Counted from the stretch's first letter, positions 16,974 through 26,271 are shown. The stretch is 64,000 nucleotides of DNA from an uncultured Bacilli bacterium (GCA_934140155.1 CAKPBC010000005.1:43154-107153), one strand, 5' to 3'. Numbers and translations: made by a program. The notes: a model not told the origin generated them from the letters alone.

Positions 16974-18950
16974 ATGAAAAAAAGTTTTTTGTTATTTACT
17001 TTAGCGGCTATAACACTTGGATTAGCAGGCTGTGACAAAGATAATTCTACTTCAATCTCTAATTCTACTTCAGGACCTAGTTCTGTTTCAAACTCAACTT
17101 CCAATTCAAGTTCTGGCACTAGCAATTCCACTTCAAGTTCTGGCACTAGCAATTCCACTTCAGGTTCTAATACCAGCAATTCTAATTCGGGTTCTACAGT
17201 CGATACTGATGGCGAAATGCAATTTAGTCAAGTATTAAGTCTACTAACAAAATTGCATACTTATGAAGTTTATAATGCTAGTAGCGCAACAATTGTGAAT
17301 AGAATTACTAAAAACACAACTGTCACAACTTCTACTGAAAAGAAGGAAGTTTATAGTTCTGCAGTTCCATCTTCTGCTTCAACTGGCACAGTAGTTCGCA
17401 CCATTGATGGTAAAGAAGATAAAAATGACACATTCGTGAAAAGAAATGCTGTTATTAACGAAAAATATGAAGTAAATGGTGAAGTTAACACTTATCCAAT
17501 GTTTGCTCAAATTGTTGATTATGAAAATGAAAATATGGGCGGAAACGATTATAAAGATTCTGCAAAAAAGAATTTCATATTCGAAAGTGATGATGAAGCT
17601 ACCGCGGCAGGATTATCAAAAGGCCAATATGTTACTGCAACCGATTTACTTGAATCTACTTCTACATCTGTAGCATACGACTTAGCTAGTTACATAAGTT
17701 CATACCTAATAACTAACGTATATGTACCACAAACTGGAATCGATACTTTCTCATATAGTAAAGATTCTAATGGCAATGTTTCTTATATTTGCATTGTTAA
17801 TTACTCTCTTACCAATGATGAGAATTTCAATGACACTCAATATCACAACATTAATATACAATTTGTTACTGATGCTGAACAAACCAAACTAATTAGTACA
17901 GCAGTAAATTACGACTTTGCTGATATGCGTGAAGGCGAAGAAGAGGATGCCTACTTTAATGAAGTACACTGGGATGCTACTCCAGAATATGGAACACGAA
18001 AAGATGTTCCAAGTGACGCTATTGATGTTACAAATTACTTCTTACAAGAAATAACTGATGTAGAGTTATATACTCGTGAAAATAATGACGCTGCTATTGA
18101 TCCTAGTAATATAATTTATAGCAATAGCTATAATTATTTATTTGCACGTGCAAAAAGTTATAAACCTGAAAAATCAGTTGATATTTCTATTACTGGTGCA
18201 GGATCCACTAATTCAAATGTAATTAATTTTACTGATGACGGATATTTTGAAATAGTTGGACCTGGTACAACCACATTATCTTTTGTCTATTTTGGCAAAG
18301 ATGATGATAATGTATATCGCGAAAAAACATTTAATAAAACTGTTACAGTTGTTGCTCCAAATCCTGATAAAATTAGATTTACAGTAATTAAACCAGAAAT
18401 TGCTGATAACACATTAACAGTTGGTCAAACATATACCTTCTCAGTTTATGTAACACCAATAAAAGCTACACAAGATATTGTTATTGATAGTAATTCTAAT
18501 CCTAATGTATTAAGTGTGAGCATAGATAAAGATAACAATGTAACAATTACCGCTCTTGCTAGTGGTCAATCTACTATTACTTTCAAAGTTAATGGTTATG
18601 AATCAGTAACTGCTTCTATGACATTTATTGTCGCATCCGCCGATATTGATCTTGCAACAATAATTACACAAAAGACATATCTTTGTGATTTATCTAGTTA
18701 TGGTTATACTTTCTCATTAAAATTTAATGCCGATGGTACAGGCGAAAGAATTCAACACATAAATAAATCTGGTAAAGAATATACCGATACATTTACTTAT
18801 ACAATTAGTGGTAATAAGATTGCATTTGCCTCTTGGTCAAATGGTGCTCCAAAGCAATTTGAAACTGGCATTATAACCCAAGATGGTAACAAGATTACAT
18901 GCTCTTCTGCATCAGAAACAAAAGATTATGTATTTATTTCTAATAATTAA
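16974..18950 (+). CDS. Large lipoprotein with Ser/Thr linker and Big_2-like domain
   Basis: 658 residues from ATG at 16974 after AAGGAGG. Lipoprotein signal with lipobox LGLAGC (Cys at about 20), then a 45-residue Ser/Asn/Thr/Gly linker encoded by short tandem repeats. The middle is of unknown fold. About residues 460-555 resemble a bacterial Ig-like group 2 domain (FTVIKPEIADNTLTVGQTYTFSV ... ITALASGQSTITFKV is split here by residues not shown). The last 90 residues form a lipocalin-like beta module (SLKFNADGTGERI). Surface-exposed, function unknown. A second lipoprotein gene begins 17 bases after the stop, so they form an operon. Confidence 0.85.
   Translation: MKKSFLLFTLAAITLGLAGCDKDNSTSISNSTSGPSSVSNSTSNSSSGTSNSTSSSGTSNSTSGSNTSNSNSGSTVDTDGEMQFSQVLSLLTKLHTYEVYNASSATIVNRITKNTTVTTSTEKKEVYSSAVPSSASTGTVVRTIDGKEDKNDTFVKRNAVINEKYEVNGEVNTYPMFAQIVDYENENMGGNDYKDSAKKNFIFESDDEATAAGLSKGQYVTATDLLESTSTSVAYDLASYISSYLITNVYVPQTGIDTFSYSKDSNGNVSYICIVNYSLTNDENFNDTQYHNINIQFVTDAEQTKLISTAVNYDFADMREGEEEDAYFNEVHWDATPEYGTRKDVPSDAIDVTNYFLQEITDVELYTRENNDAAIDPSNIIYSNSYNYLFARAKSYKPEKSVDISITGAGSTNSNVINFTDDGYFEIVGPGTTTLSFVYFGKDDDNVYREKTFNKTVTVVAPNPDKIRFTVIKPEIADNTLTVGQTYTFSVYVTPIKATQDIVIDSNSNPNVLSVSIDKDNNVTITALASGQSTITFKVNGYESVTASMTFIVASADIDLATIITQKTYLCDLSSYGYTFSLKFNADGTGERIQHINKSGKEYTDTFTYTISGNKIAFASWSNGAPKQFETGIITQDGNKITCSSASETKDYVFISNN
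17105..17185 (+). repeat. 27-bp in-frame tandem repeat in the linker
   Basis: Two identical 27-bp units (17105-17131 and 17132-17158) and a third degenerate copy encode a repeated 9-residue Ser/Gly/Thr/Asn unit. Copy-number change would keep the frame and only alter linker length. Confidence 0.85.
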
Positions 18951-18967
18951 TAAATAAGGTGATATCT

Positions 18968-19849
18968 ATGAAAACAAAGACATTATTATTATTTATACCT
19001 TTATTATTATGTGGTTGTGATAATGTTATAAAGCCTATTGAATCAACTAGTACAAAGCCGAGTAATTCAACTAGTACAAGCAATTCTACAAGTCAAGAAT
19101 TAAGCAAAGCTAAACAACTAGAAAACTTATATAATACTTTAGTAAATGCAGATGGCCAAGTTAATTCTGTAAACTCAGATACAACAAGCACTGTCTATTA
19201 TTTGACCGAAGGCGAGCCGCTTACTATGCCAACAAAAGATAACTCCACACTAGAAAGATTTCTTAGTAATGATGGTCAAATTGTAATTCAAAAAGGTTTT
19301 CAAAGTGTATCACAAAATTCAGCTGGGAATTTTACTAATTTCTTCCAATACGAAAAACAAACATTTTATGATGATAACAAGTTTTACCGAATCGCTGATT
19401 TTGGTGATAGTGGAAGTTATGAGGAAATTCAGTTTTCTAAAGACACTATTGATATAAACTTGAATATTACTTTTTCTGGTACTGAAAGAAATAATATTCA
19501 AGCAATGATTCAAGCAATTGATGTTGCGGGATTTGATGTTGAATTTAGTGGTATTAATGATTATACCGCTAACGGTGAATGGACATACTCTTATACATAC
19601 CTAGTTTATGAATCTAGCACTAGTAAAGCCAAACACCAAGAATACATTTATCAAAACACATTAACTATGGTAAATGGAATAATTAGTAAAGTAGTTCAAC
19701 ATTCTGAGCAAAACATATATTCTGGTGGATATAAAGGAAATTGGAGAATAACTGATTCAACATTCACTTTTAATCAAGGAAATTATAAAGAATTTACTGG
19801 AACTAGATTCAACCCAAGTGATTATGTAAAATACAAAGATGCAAAATAA
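18968..19849 (+). CDS. Lipoprotein of unknown function
   Basis: 293 residues from ATG at 18968, which has AAGGTGAT seven bases upstream; the GTG at 18959 lies inside that site. Signal with lipobox LLLCGC, then a Ser/Thr/Asn-rich linker similar in style to its upstream neighbour. The folded part is beta-rich with no motif I recognise. It starts 17 bases after the previous lipoprotein stop and is followed by a strong terminator, so the pair is one transcript. Probably surface-anchored; may act with its neighbour. Confidence 0.8.
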   Translation: MKTKTLLLFIPLLLCGCDNVIKPIESTSTKPSNSTSTSNSTSQELSKAKQLENLYNTLVNADGQVNSVNSDTTSTVYYLTEGEPLTMPTKDNSTLERFLSNDGQIVIQKGFQSVSQNSAGNFTNFFQYEKQTFYDDNKFYRIADFGDSGSYEEIQFSKDTIDINLNITFSGTERNNIQAMIQAIDVAGFDVEFSGINDYTANGEWTYSYTYLVYESSTSKAKHQEYIYQNTLTMVNGIISKVVQHSEQNIYSGGYKGNWRITDSTFTFNQGNYKEFTGTRFNPSDYVKYKDAK

Positions 19850-19859
19850 CACAATTACT

Positions 19860-19892
19860 AACTCAGCAGTTTTCATAATTGCTGAGTTTTTT
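19860..19892 (+). terminator. Terminator of the two-lipoprotein operon
   Basis: AACTCAGCA / TGCTGAGTT stem with six following T. Confidence 0.85.
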
Positions 19893-19937
19893 GTTCTAAA
19901 ATCGCCTTTTTTACATAAAATATATTATATTTTATTA

Positions 19938-19952
19938 TGAAACCGGTTTTCA
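19938..19952. promoter_or_regulatory. LacI/CcpA-like operator palindrome
   Basis: TGAAACCGGTTTTCA, with a CG centre and TGAAA/TTTCA-type half-sites as in LacI-family operators. One base longer than a canonical 14-base cre site. It ends 25 bases upstream of the -35 of the promoter at 19978-20006. Confidence 0.4.
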
Positions 19953-19977
19953 TAACATGTTTTTTTTTACAATTTTA

Positions 19978-20006
19978 TTGACATGTATTTTCATTAGTGC
20001 TATTAT
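19978..20006 (+). promoter_or_regulatory. Near-consensus promoter of the large repeat lipoprotein
   Basis: TTGACA, 17-base spacer, TATTAT; the best sigma-A-type promoter in the window apart from that of the ArsR gene. It is 58 bases before the ATG at 20064. Confidence 0.75.
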
Positions 20007-20063
20007 TTAGCCACAAAAAAGTTACTAGAACGATTGACTGTTCTAAAGAAAGGAATAATTTTT

Positions 20064-22967
20064 ATGAAAAAAAGTAATCTACTTTTTGTATTAAGTGCTT
20101 TTGTGCTAATCGGTGGAATTGCTGGTTGTTCAACTAATGAACCTAGTAAATCTACAAGCACATCAACAAGCACTGTAGCAACTAAACACGCGGTAGTAAT
20201 TCCAACTTCTGTCGCTGGTGCTTATGTTACTGCTTCTCGTAGTGAAGCTATTGCTGGTGATAGTGTTGAACTCACTGTTGCTTTAACTGATCCTACAAAT
20301 TATGAATTAAAATCTGTAAAAGTTGGAGAACAAGTATTAGAAGGAACCGCTGACGCTAATAATGCAAATGTCTTCCATTATTCATTTGTTATGGGAGATG
20401 CTGATGCTAATGTTTCAGTTGTTACTGAAAAAATCGTTGTACCAGTAGTTGAAAAACACGCAGTAGTTGTTCCAGATTCTGTTGCTGGTGCTTATGTCAC
20501 TGCCTCTCGTAGTGAAGCAGCAGAAGGCGATAAAGTTGATATCACAGTTGCCTTAACAGATCCTACAAATTATGAATTAAAATCTGTAAAAGTTGGCGAC
20601 AAAGTATTAGATGGAAAGGTTGACGCTAATAACAAATATGTCTTCCATTATTCAGTAGTTATGGGAAAAGCTGATGTAAATGTTGCAGTCGTCACTGAAC
20701 AAATCGTTGCTCCTACTAAAGATCACACAATCGCATTTGAAGGTAAAGATTTAGCATTTGCTCTTGAAATGCCTCAAGATGCTAATGTTGGTGAACATGT
20801 TTCATTCAAAGTTGCTGCTAGATCTGGTTATGAAATTACAAGTGTTAAAGTAGTTAAAGTTAACGCTGCTTCTGCTGCTGATGATGGTGAAGAACCAGTT
20901 GAAGAAGAAGTTACTCTTACTGGTAACGCAGTAATTGGATATTCATTTGATATGCCGGATTCTGATGTTGTTATTAAAGCCGAAGCATTAGGTGCTTATT
21001 TTAAAGTAAATGCTGATAGTGAAAAAACAATTTTCCAAGCTAAAGGTAGTACTTCTAGCGATTCTAAATTAAGCGTTTCTAGTTTCATTTATTCTTTTAT
21101 TGATAGTGGAAACGTAGAATCAACATTAAAACCTAATTTCTTCCGTGCTGGTAGTGAAGTAACAGTTGTTGCAAAACATAATGCATTTGCTATTGCAAAC
21201 AAATTCTTTGCTAATGGTGTAGAATTAGAAAAAGTTGCTAGTGATACTGCTGTGATGTATAAATTCACTATGCCTGCCACTAGTGTAGAATTATCTGTTG
21301 AAGCAGTTGACAAAACAGTTGATATTGATATCACTGCTGCAGAACATACTACCACTTCTTTATATCGTATTAAGTCTGATAAATCTCACGAAGAAACAAC
21401 TTTTGGTTATCCTGGTGAAACTTTATATCTAGATTTAACAATTAATGATGCTGACAAAGATGATTATAATTTAACATCTTCTGCTATATCTGCTACTATG
21501 TTAAAGTATAGTAATGAAAAAGGATTAACTACTAGTTCTACTAATATTACAGTTAATAAACAAAATGGATCATCAGAATTAAAAGCAACCTACTCCTTTA
21601 CAGTAAGTTCTTATTATGTAGCAGCTGGACCAATTAAAATTACTACAGCTGAAAAATACATGAAAAAATATTTAGGTAAACCTTTCATTGGAAAATGGCA
21701 AGGATTTGAAATCTATAGAAATGCTTTCCAAACAACACCAATGACTATGGAATTTAAAGCCGATGGTAGTGTAGATGGAAATGCTTATAATGTTTCTGGA
21801 TCAATTAAATCAGTCGATGAAGAAAAAGGCGTTATTACATTAGAAAATAAAAAAGTAATTAATTATGAAGGTAACGCAGCTTGGTGTTATTGGTCTTCTG
21901 CTATAAACGATATTTATGTATTTAGTAAAGATATTGTTGATAATACAAAATTAACAAAATATGTTCGTGTAGATGGAAATAATCTTATTGCATTAATCTA
22001 TGAAACAGTTAGTGTTACAGAAAATGAACACACCGTTGAAAAGCAAGTTTTAAGATTAGGTGCATTAGTAACTAGTTCAACTGTAGTACTTAATATAGAT
22101 GTTGAAATGATTAGCGGATCCAATATCCAAGAAAGCGGATCTAAATTCTTAGTCAAGAAAAATGACGCTACTATTCTTGCTGTAGGACTTGGCGATGAAT
22201 ACGGAACTTATAAAAACGGCGATAGCACATTAGTTCTTGATGGTGCTGGAAAAGCAACTCTAGATGGTGTTGAAGGAACATATATTGTTGACTCTTCTAA
22301 TAAAAACAAAGTCACTGTTACAGTTAATGAAACTGAACATGTTTACACTATCGATAAGTCTGCTAAAACATTTACTGATTATGTTGAAGCATTAAAATCA
22401 TTATATTCTTCATTTATCAGTACTAAATACAATAATACACTAGTATTAAATGAAGATGGCACTGGTAAGTATAATGGTGAAGATATTAGAAACTTTGAAT
22501 ATGATGAAAATACTAAAAATGTTTCATTTGAAGCAAGTGTAGGTACATTTGATTTAACTTGGGATCCAGTAAATGGAACATTAATTGGTACATATGATGA
22601 TGGTGATGGTGAATACGATATTTCATTCACTATTGTTGTTGAAGAAGGTCCATTCTATCTTGGTACTTTCTCTTTCACATTAGAAAATGTTGCTAATGGT
22701 AGAACAACAAATGCTACAGTTAAAATTACAGAAACAAAAATTACTCTTACTTATACTAGTTTCTCCGGTGATGGAACAACTTCTACACTTGAATATGATG
22801 TTGATTTAATAAGCAATACACAAATCAATAGTAGTGATTCAAAAAATTTGTTTATCAAAATCACATTAGATTCAACAAATAAAAAAATTACTTCTCTTAC
22901 TACTTACAAAGGTGAAGATGAACAATTCTACTCTGCTAGAGGAACTGAATTCGTAAAACAAGCTTAA
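20064..22967 (+). CDS. 967-residue lipoprotein with InlB-B-like repeats
   Basis: ATG at 20064 follows AAAGAAAGGA; the earlier in-frame ATG at 20034 does not. Lipobox GGIAGC. After a Ser/Thr linker come two nearly identical 90-residue repeats and two diverged ones, each ending in an F/Y-x-F/V-x-MP/MG-x-A/S-D-V pattern typical of divergent InlB B-repeat domains. From about residue 545 there are lipocalin-like modules (IGKWQGFEI, LGDEYGTYKNG, then TLVLNEDGTGKYNG and LGTFSFTLEN), similar to the large lipoprotein at 1-2691. Probably a surface adhesin or ligand-binding protein. Strong promoter, possible LacI-family operator and own terminator point to regulated, high-level expression. Confidence 0.88.
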   Translation: MKKSNLLFVLSAFVLIGGIAGCSTNEPSKSTSTSTSTVATKHAVVIPTSVAGAYVTASRSEAIAGDSVELTVALTDPTNYELKSVKVGEQVLEGTADANNANVFHYSFVMGDADANVSVVTEKIVVPVVEKHAVVVPDSVAGAYVTASRSEAAEGDKVDITVALTDPTNYELKSVKVGDKVLDGKVDANNKYVFHYSVVMGKADVNVAVVTEQIVAPTKDHTIAFEGKDLAFALEMPQDANVGEHVSFKVAARSGYEITSVKVVKVNAASAADDGEEPVEEEVTLTGNAVIGYSFDMPDSDVVIKAEALGAYFKVNADSEKTIFQAKGSTSSDSKLSVSSFIYSFIDSGNVESTLKPNFFRAGSEVTVVAKHNAFAIANKFFANGVELEKVASDTAVMYKFTMPATSVELSVEAVDKTVDIDITAAEHTTTSLYRIKSDKSHEETTFGYPGETLYLDLTINDADKDDYNLTSSAISATMLKYSNEKGLTTSSTNITVNKQNGSSELKATYSFTVSSYYVAAGPIKITTAEKYMKKYLGKPFIGKWQGFEIYRNAFQTTPMTMEFKADGSVDGNAYNVSGSIKSVDEEKGVITLENKKVINYEGNAAWCYWSSAINDIYVFSKDIVDNTKLTKYVRVDGNNLIALIYETVSVTENEHTVEKQVLRLGALVTSSTVVLNIDVEMISGSNIQESGSKFLVKKNDATILAVGLGDEYGTYKNGDSTLVLDGAGKATLDGVEGTYIVDSSNKNKVTVTVNETEHVYTIDKSAKTFTDYVEALKSLYSSFISTKYNNTLVLNEDGTGKYNGEDIRNFEYDENTKNVSFEASVGTFDLTWDPVNGTLIGTYDDGDGEYDISFTIVVEEGPFYLGTFSFTLENVANGRTTNATVKITETKITLTYTSFSGDGTTSTLEYDVDLISNTQINSSDSKNLFIKITLDSTNKKITSLTTYKGEDEQFYSARGTEFVKQA
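20184..20717 (+). repeat. Two direct 270-bp/264-bp coding repeats
   Basis: Repeat 1 (20184-20453) and repeat 2 (20454-20717) encode near-identical protein units starting KHAVV. A 38-base stretch around the GATCCTACAAATTATG sequence is identical in both, while codon-level differences occur elsewhere, as expected for duplication followed by divergence or partial gene conversion. Confidence 0.85.
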
Positions 22968-22986
22968 TTGCTTAACTATTAAATTA

Positions 22987-23017
22987 ACACTCTCCAATTC
23001 GGAGGGTGTTTTTTTTA
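22987..23017 (+). terminator. Terminator of the large repeat lipoprotein
   Basis: ACACTCTCC / GGAGGGTGT stem (one wobble) followed by eight T. Confidence 0.85.
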
Positions 23018-23068
23018 TGGCCCGCACACTTATTAATAAATATTAATACATTATAATAGGTGATTTTT

Positions 23069-23767
23069 GTGAATACTAAAATTATTAATTTAATGAACAA
23101 ATTAAAAGAATATTTCTTTTTTAACACTTATAAAAAATTATTAAAACAAATAAAAAAAGATTTAAATAAAATATTTAAGCAATTAAATATTAATCAATCT
23201 TTTGATATAAATAATATTCTTAGTTTAAAAGATATTTTAGAAAGTGATTTAGAAGCCGCATATTTAGGAGATCCAGCATATAAAAGTAAACGTGAAGTAA
23301 TACTTTGTTATCCTGGGTTTAACGCTATCTTATATTACCGTTTTGCGCATTTATTAATAGAAAATAATATTCCACTTCTTCCTCGATTAATTAGTGAAAC
23401 TGCCCATTCCATAACAGGAATTGATATAAACCCTTATGCGCGTATTGGAAAAGGACTTTTTATTGATCACGGCACTGGTGTTGTAATTGGAGAAACATCT
23501 TTAATTGGTGAAAATGTTCGTATTTATCAAGGTGTCACATTAGGGGCATCTTCTTTAGATAAGCCTCTTGATTTAGTTAATAAAAAAAGACATCCTACCA
23601 TAAAAAATAATGTCATAATATACGCAAATGCAACGATATTAGGGGGAAATACAATTATAGGTAATAATGTCGTTATAGGGGCTAATACTTTAATTACTCA
23701 TTCGATAGACGATAATAAAGTAGTTTATTTAAATAAACAAAAGTATAAAATTAAAGATAAATCTTAA
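23069..23767 (+). CDS. cysE: Serine O-acetyltransferase
   Basis: 232 residues from GTG at 23069, with AGGTGAT five bases upstream; GTG at 23060 overlaps that site. N-terminal helical domain (about 1-120), then a left-handed beta-helix of hexapeptide repeats with GLFIDHGTGVVIGET and the catalytic His residues, and IYQGVTLGAS. Makes O-acetylserine from serine and acetyl-CoA for CysK, encoded at 15749-16675. The Lys-rich N-terminus is longer than in short Bacillota SATs. It ends exactly where the convergent gene on the other strand ends. Confidence 0.93.
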   Translation: MNTKIINLMNKLKEYFFFNTYKKLLKQIKKDLNKIFKQLNINQSFDINNILSLKDILESDLEAAYLGDPAYKSKREVILCYPGFNAILYYRFAHLLIENNIPLLPRLISETAHSITGIDINPYARIGKGLFIDHGTGVVIGETSLIGENVRIYQGVTLGASSLDKPLDLVNKKRHPTIKNNVIIYANATILGGNTIIGNNVVIGANTLITHSIDDNKVVYLNKQKYKIKDKS

Positions 23768-24364
23768 TTATTTAAGCTCAACATATTCAACATCTTTATC
23801 AACAGCTAAATTAATTAAAACTTCTTTAACTTCTTTTGGTGCGCTTTCTTTTACAAATACTTTTCTTATAATTGGGGCGAAGAAAGCATCATTAATTAAA
23901 GCATTTTCGTCTAAAATGATTACTGATTCATTATTTTCACCAATCATCATAGTTTTAAGTACTTCTTTTGTATCTTTCGAAGAATAATCAATATGAAGTT
24001 CTTCTTCATTTAAGCAAGGATAATAATTTGCCACAACCGCGCGATATCCTTTTTCATCAATGCGTGTAAAGTCATATTCAATATAAAACATCGCTTCTTC
24101 TTCATTAATAATGCTAGTTAAAAATTTGACGTAACGGAAATTTTTTGCTAATTCATTTTTACTCTTTTTAAAAAGAATAACATTATCAAATAATGATTCT
24201 AAAAATCTAAAATGTTTTTTACCTTGTTCGTCTAAACTAATATCTAAATTACCTGGTAAATATAATGGATGACAAATCCAATCTTTCTTTTCTAATATCG
24301 CTTGATAGACTATTTGGTCATCATCAGAAAATAATCTATTAAAATTATCTAAATACTTATTCAT
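23768..24364 (-). CDS. Conserved-looking hypothetical protein, 198 aa
   Basis: 198 residues, acidic, no signal peptide, no membrane segment and no motif I recognise. The fold looks mixed alpha/beta with a hydrophobic strand pattern (EAMFYIEYDFTRID ... YRAVVANYYPCL). A good extended -10 (TGCTATAAT on the minus strand, near 24392-24400) and an AAGGAG site support expression. Stop codons of this gene and cysE are directly adjacent. Cytoplasmic, function unknown. Confidence 0.7.
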   Translation of the reverse strand: MNKYLDNFNRLFSDDDQIVYQAILEKKDWICHPLYLPGNLDISLDEQGKKHFRFLESLFDNVILFKKSKNELAKNFRYVKFLTSIINEEEAMFYIEYDFTRIDEKGYRAVVANYYPCLNEEELHIDYSSKDTKEVLKTMMIGENNESVIILDENALINDAFFAPIIRKVFVKESAPKEVKEVLINLAVDKDVEYVELK

Positions 24365-24488
24365 AACTACTACTCTCCTTAAGTCATAAGCATTATAGCA
24401 TATTTTCTTACATTATTGCCCATTAATTATAATTTAACTCACGCTTATTAATTTATTAAATAAACTAATATTAGCAAGGAGATGTTTT

Positions 24489-25238
24489 ATGAAAGAGTTA
24501 TTAAAATTTGATAACGTTAGTAAGTCTTTTTTTACTAAGGATGGCAAAACCGATGTTTTATCATCAATAAGTTTTTCCTTGTGTGAAAATCAAATTATCG
24601 CTATTATTGGACCATCAGGATGTGGTAAATCCACTATATTAAATATTGCTTCTAAATTAGAGAATATCACTAGTGGGAATTTAACTATTAACGCTAAGCT
24701 TGGCTATATGTTTCAACGCGATAATTTGTTTATGTGGCGTAATGTATTCGATAATATTAAACTCGGTTTAGAAATAAATAAAAGCTTAACAAAAGAAAAT
24801 ATTACTTATATAGAAGATTTAATTAAAAAATATGGTTTAGAAGAATTTAAAAAGTATTATCCTAATGAATTATCAGGTGGTATGCGTCAACGTGTAGCTT
24901 TAATTAGAACACTCGCTCTTAAACCTGACGTTTTGTTATTGGATGAACCTTTTTCGGCTTTAGATTATCAAACAAGGTTATATGTTCTTGATGATGTATA
25001 TCGTATTATTAAAGACGAGCAAAAATCCGCTTTAATTGTCACTCATGATATATCAGAAGCGATAAGTGTCGCCGATGCTGTAATCATATTATCAAGTCGC
25101 CCTTGTATCATTAAAAAGATTGTCCCGATAAATATTGATATCAAAGACAAAACTCCTACTAAAACAAGAAAACACAAAGATTTTCAAAAATACTTTGATT
25201 TAATTTATAAGGAGTTAAATGATTATGAAAAAGATTAA
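24489..25238 (+). CDS. ABC importer ATPase (SsuB/TauB/NrtD type)
   Basis: 249 residues. Walker A GPSGCGKST (about residues 37-45), Q-loop MFQRDN, signature LSGGMRQR, Walker B VLLLDEPFSALD and the H-loop VTHD are intact. The MRQR signature and short length place it with nitrate/sulfonate/taurine/pyrimidine-precursor importers. Energises the permease, whose ATG at 25219 overlaps this gene's end by 20 bases. The binding protein gene that should complete the operon is displaced to 27857 by the RhuM islet. No riboswitch seen upstream, so the substrate is not indicated. Confidence 0.92.
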   Translation: MKELLKFDNVSKSFFTKDGKTDVLSSISFSLCENQIIAIIGPSGCGKSTILNIASKLENITSGNLTINAKLGYMFQRDNLFMWRNVFDNIKLGLEINKSLTKENITYIEDLIKKYGLEEFKKYYPNELSGGMRQRVALIRTLALKPDVLLLDEPFSALDYQTRLYVLDDVYRIIKDEQKSALIVTHDISEAISVADAVIILSSRPCIIKKIVPINIDIKDKTPTKTRKHKDFQKYFDLIYKELNDYEKD

Positions 25239-26040
25239 TTCTAGTGCACAATTTGTGGCTTATGAGCGTAAACATAGAATGTTAATACTTTTCTCACAGA
25301 TTGCTTTAGCTCTTATTTTAATCGGTTTATGGGAAGTATTAGCAAGATTAGGAGTTATTAATGTATTCTTAGTTTCTAAGCCTAGTGATATATTTACTTT
25401 ATTTATTAAATATGTAAAAAGTGGCGAACTATTCGGACACATTAAGATTAGTGTATTTGAAACTTTGCTCGGATTAGTATTTGGTACACTTTTAGGATTA
25501 ATCATTGGTATTTTACTTTGGTGGAATGAATTAATAGCCAAAATATTAGATCCATTTTTAGTCGTATTAAATGCCTTACCAAAAACCGCTCTCGCGCCGA
25601 TATTAATTATATGGGCGGGAACTGGTATTAAAGGTATCGTTTTAGTGGCCATATCATTATCAATTGTCGTGACTATTTTATCATCTTATAACTATTTTAT
25701 AAGTGTTGATAAAGAACAAATCAAGATGATGAAAACTATGAATGCTAGCAAGTTTCAAATACTCACCAAATTAGTAATTCCTGCCAATATTGCAAATATT
25801 ATTAACATTATCAAGATTAATATTGGTATGTCTTGGGTTGGAGTTATCGTTGGTGAATTCCTTGTTTCTCGAGAAGGTATTGGATACTTAGTTGTTTATG
25901 GTGGTCAAGTATTTAAACTAGACTTAGTAATGATGGGTGTCTTTATATTAGGAATAATTGCTTTATTAATGTATTTAGTACTTAACTCAATAGAAAAATA
26001 TTATCGTAATAAAAGATACGCTAGAAAGAAGAAAAACTAA
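25219..26040 (+). CDS. ABC importer permease (SsuC/TauC-like)
   Basis: 273 residues with about six membrane segments and the cytoplasmic coupling motif (TMNASKFQILTKLVIPANI, around residue 180). ATG at 25219 (five bases after GGAG) and ATG at 25225 are both possible starts. Overlap with the ATPase gene suggests coupled translation. Codons from 25841 to the stop lie in the first copy of a 215-bp direct repeat whose second copy is at 27583-27797, beside the binding-protein gene. The gene is intact, so the insertion kept the reading frame. Confidence 0.92.
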   Translation: MIMKKINSSAQFVAYERKHRMLILFSQIALALILIGLWEVLARLGVINVFLVSKPSDIFTLFIKYVKSGELFGHIKISVFETLLGLVFGTLLGLIIGILLWWNELIAKILDPFLVVLNALPKTALAPILIIWAGTGIKGIVLVAISLSIVVTILSSYNYFISVDKEQIKMMKTMNASKFQILTKLVIPANIANIINIIKINIGMSWVGVIVGEFLVSREGIGYLVVYGGQVFKLDLVMMGVFILGIIALLMYLVLNSIEKYYRNKRYARKKKN

Positions 26041-26055
26041 CCCATTTTCTTCTTT
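25841..26055 (+). repeat. 215-bp direct repeat, copy 1 (permease 3' end)
   Basis: Identical to 27583-27797 except at two positions, both third codon positions that leave the protein unchanged (GGA/GGT Gly and GGT/GGC Gly). Covers the last 66 codons of the permease, its stop and 15 further bases. Confidence 0.95.
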
Positions 26056-26069
26056 CTCTTAGAATAACC

Positions 26070-26116
26070 GCATAAAATTGCAAGTAAACAAAAATGAAAG
26101 CAAGTTTATGCTTTTT
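26070..26116 (+). terminator. Terminator at the left end of the islet
   Basis: GCATAAAATTGC and GCAAGTTTATGC (one mismatch, 18-base loop) followed by five T. It would stop transcription from the ABC operon before the displaced binding-protein gene. Confidence 0.5.
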
Positions 26117-26271
26117 AATTGCCTTAGTACGCAAGAACAGTTTTAATATATGGTAGCAAACATTTAGATTAATTATTTAATTATAGGCATAATAATTTCT
26201 TTGATTTTCACTTAATGTAATTTCAATAAATAATTGAATAAATTTCGCTCTATTTTTGTGAGAAAATCCAA

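Noticed and set aside
17105..17185. Possible CRISPR-like repeat array
   Set aside because: Units are directly adjacent with no spacers, in frame with a coding linker, and there are no cas genes.
16967..17238. Antisense and out-of-frame ORFs over the lipoprotein linker
   Set aside because: They come from the low-complexity Ser/Thr tandem repeats and read as monotonous Glu/Leu or Leu/Gln repeats.
24365..24488. TPP riboswitch before the importer ATPase
   Set aside because: The leader is only 124 bases and no CUGAGA or related conserved thi-box sequence is present, so a thiamine-precursor role is not supported.
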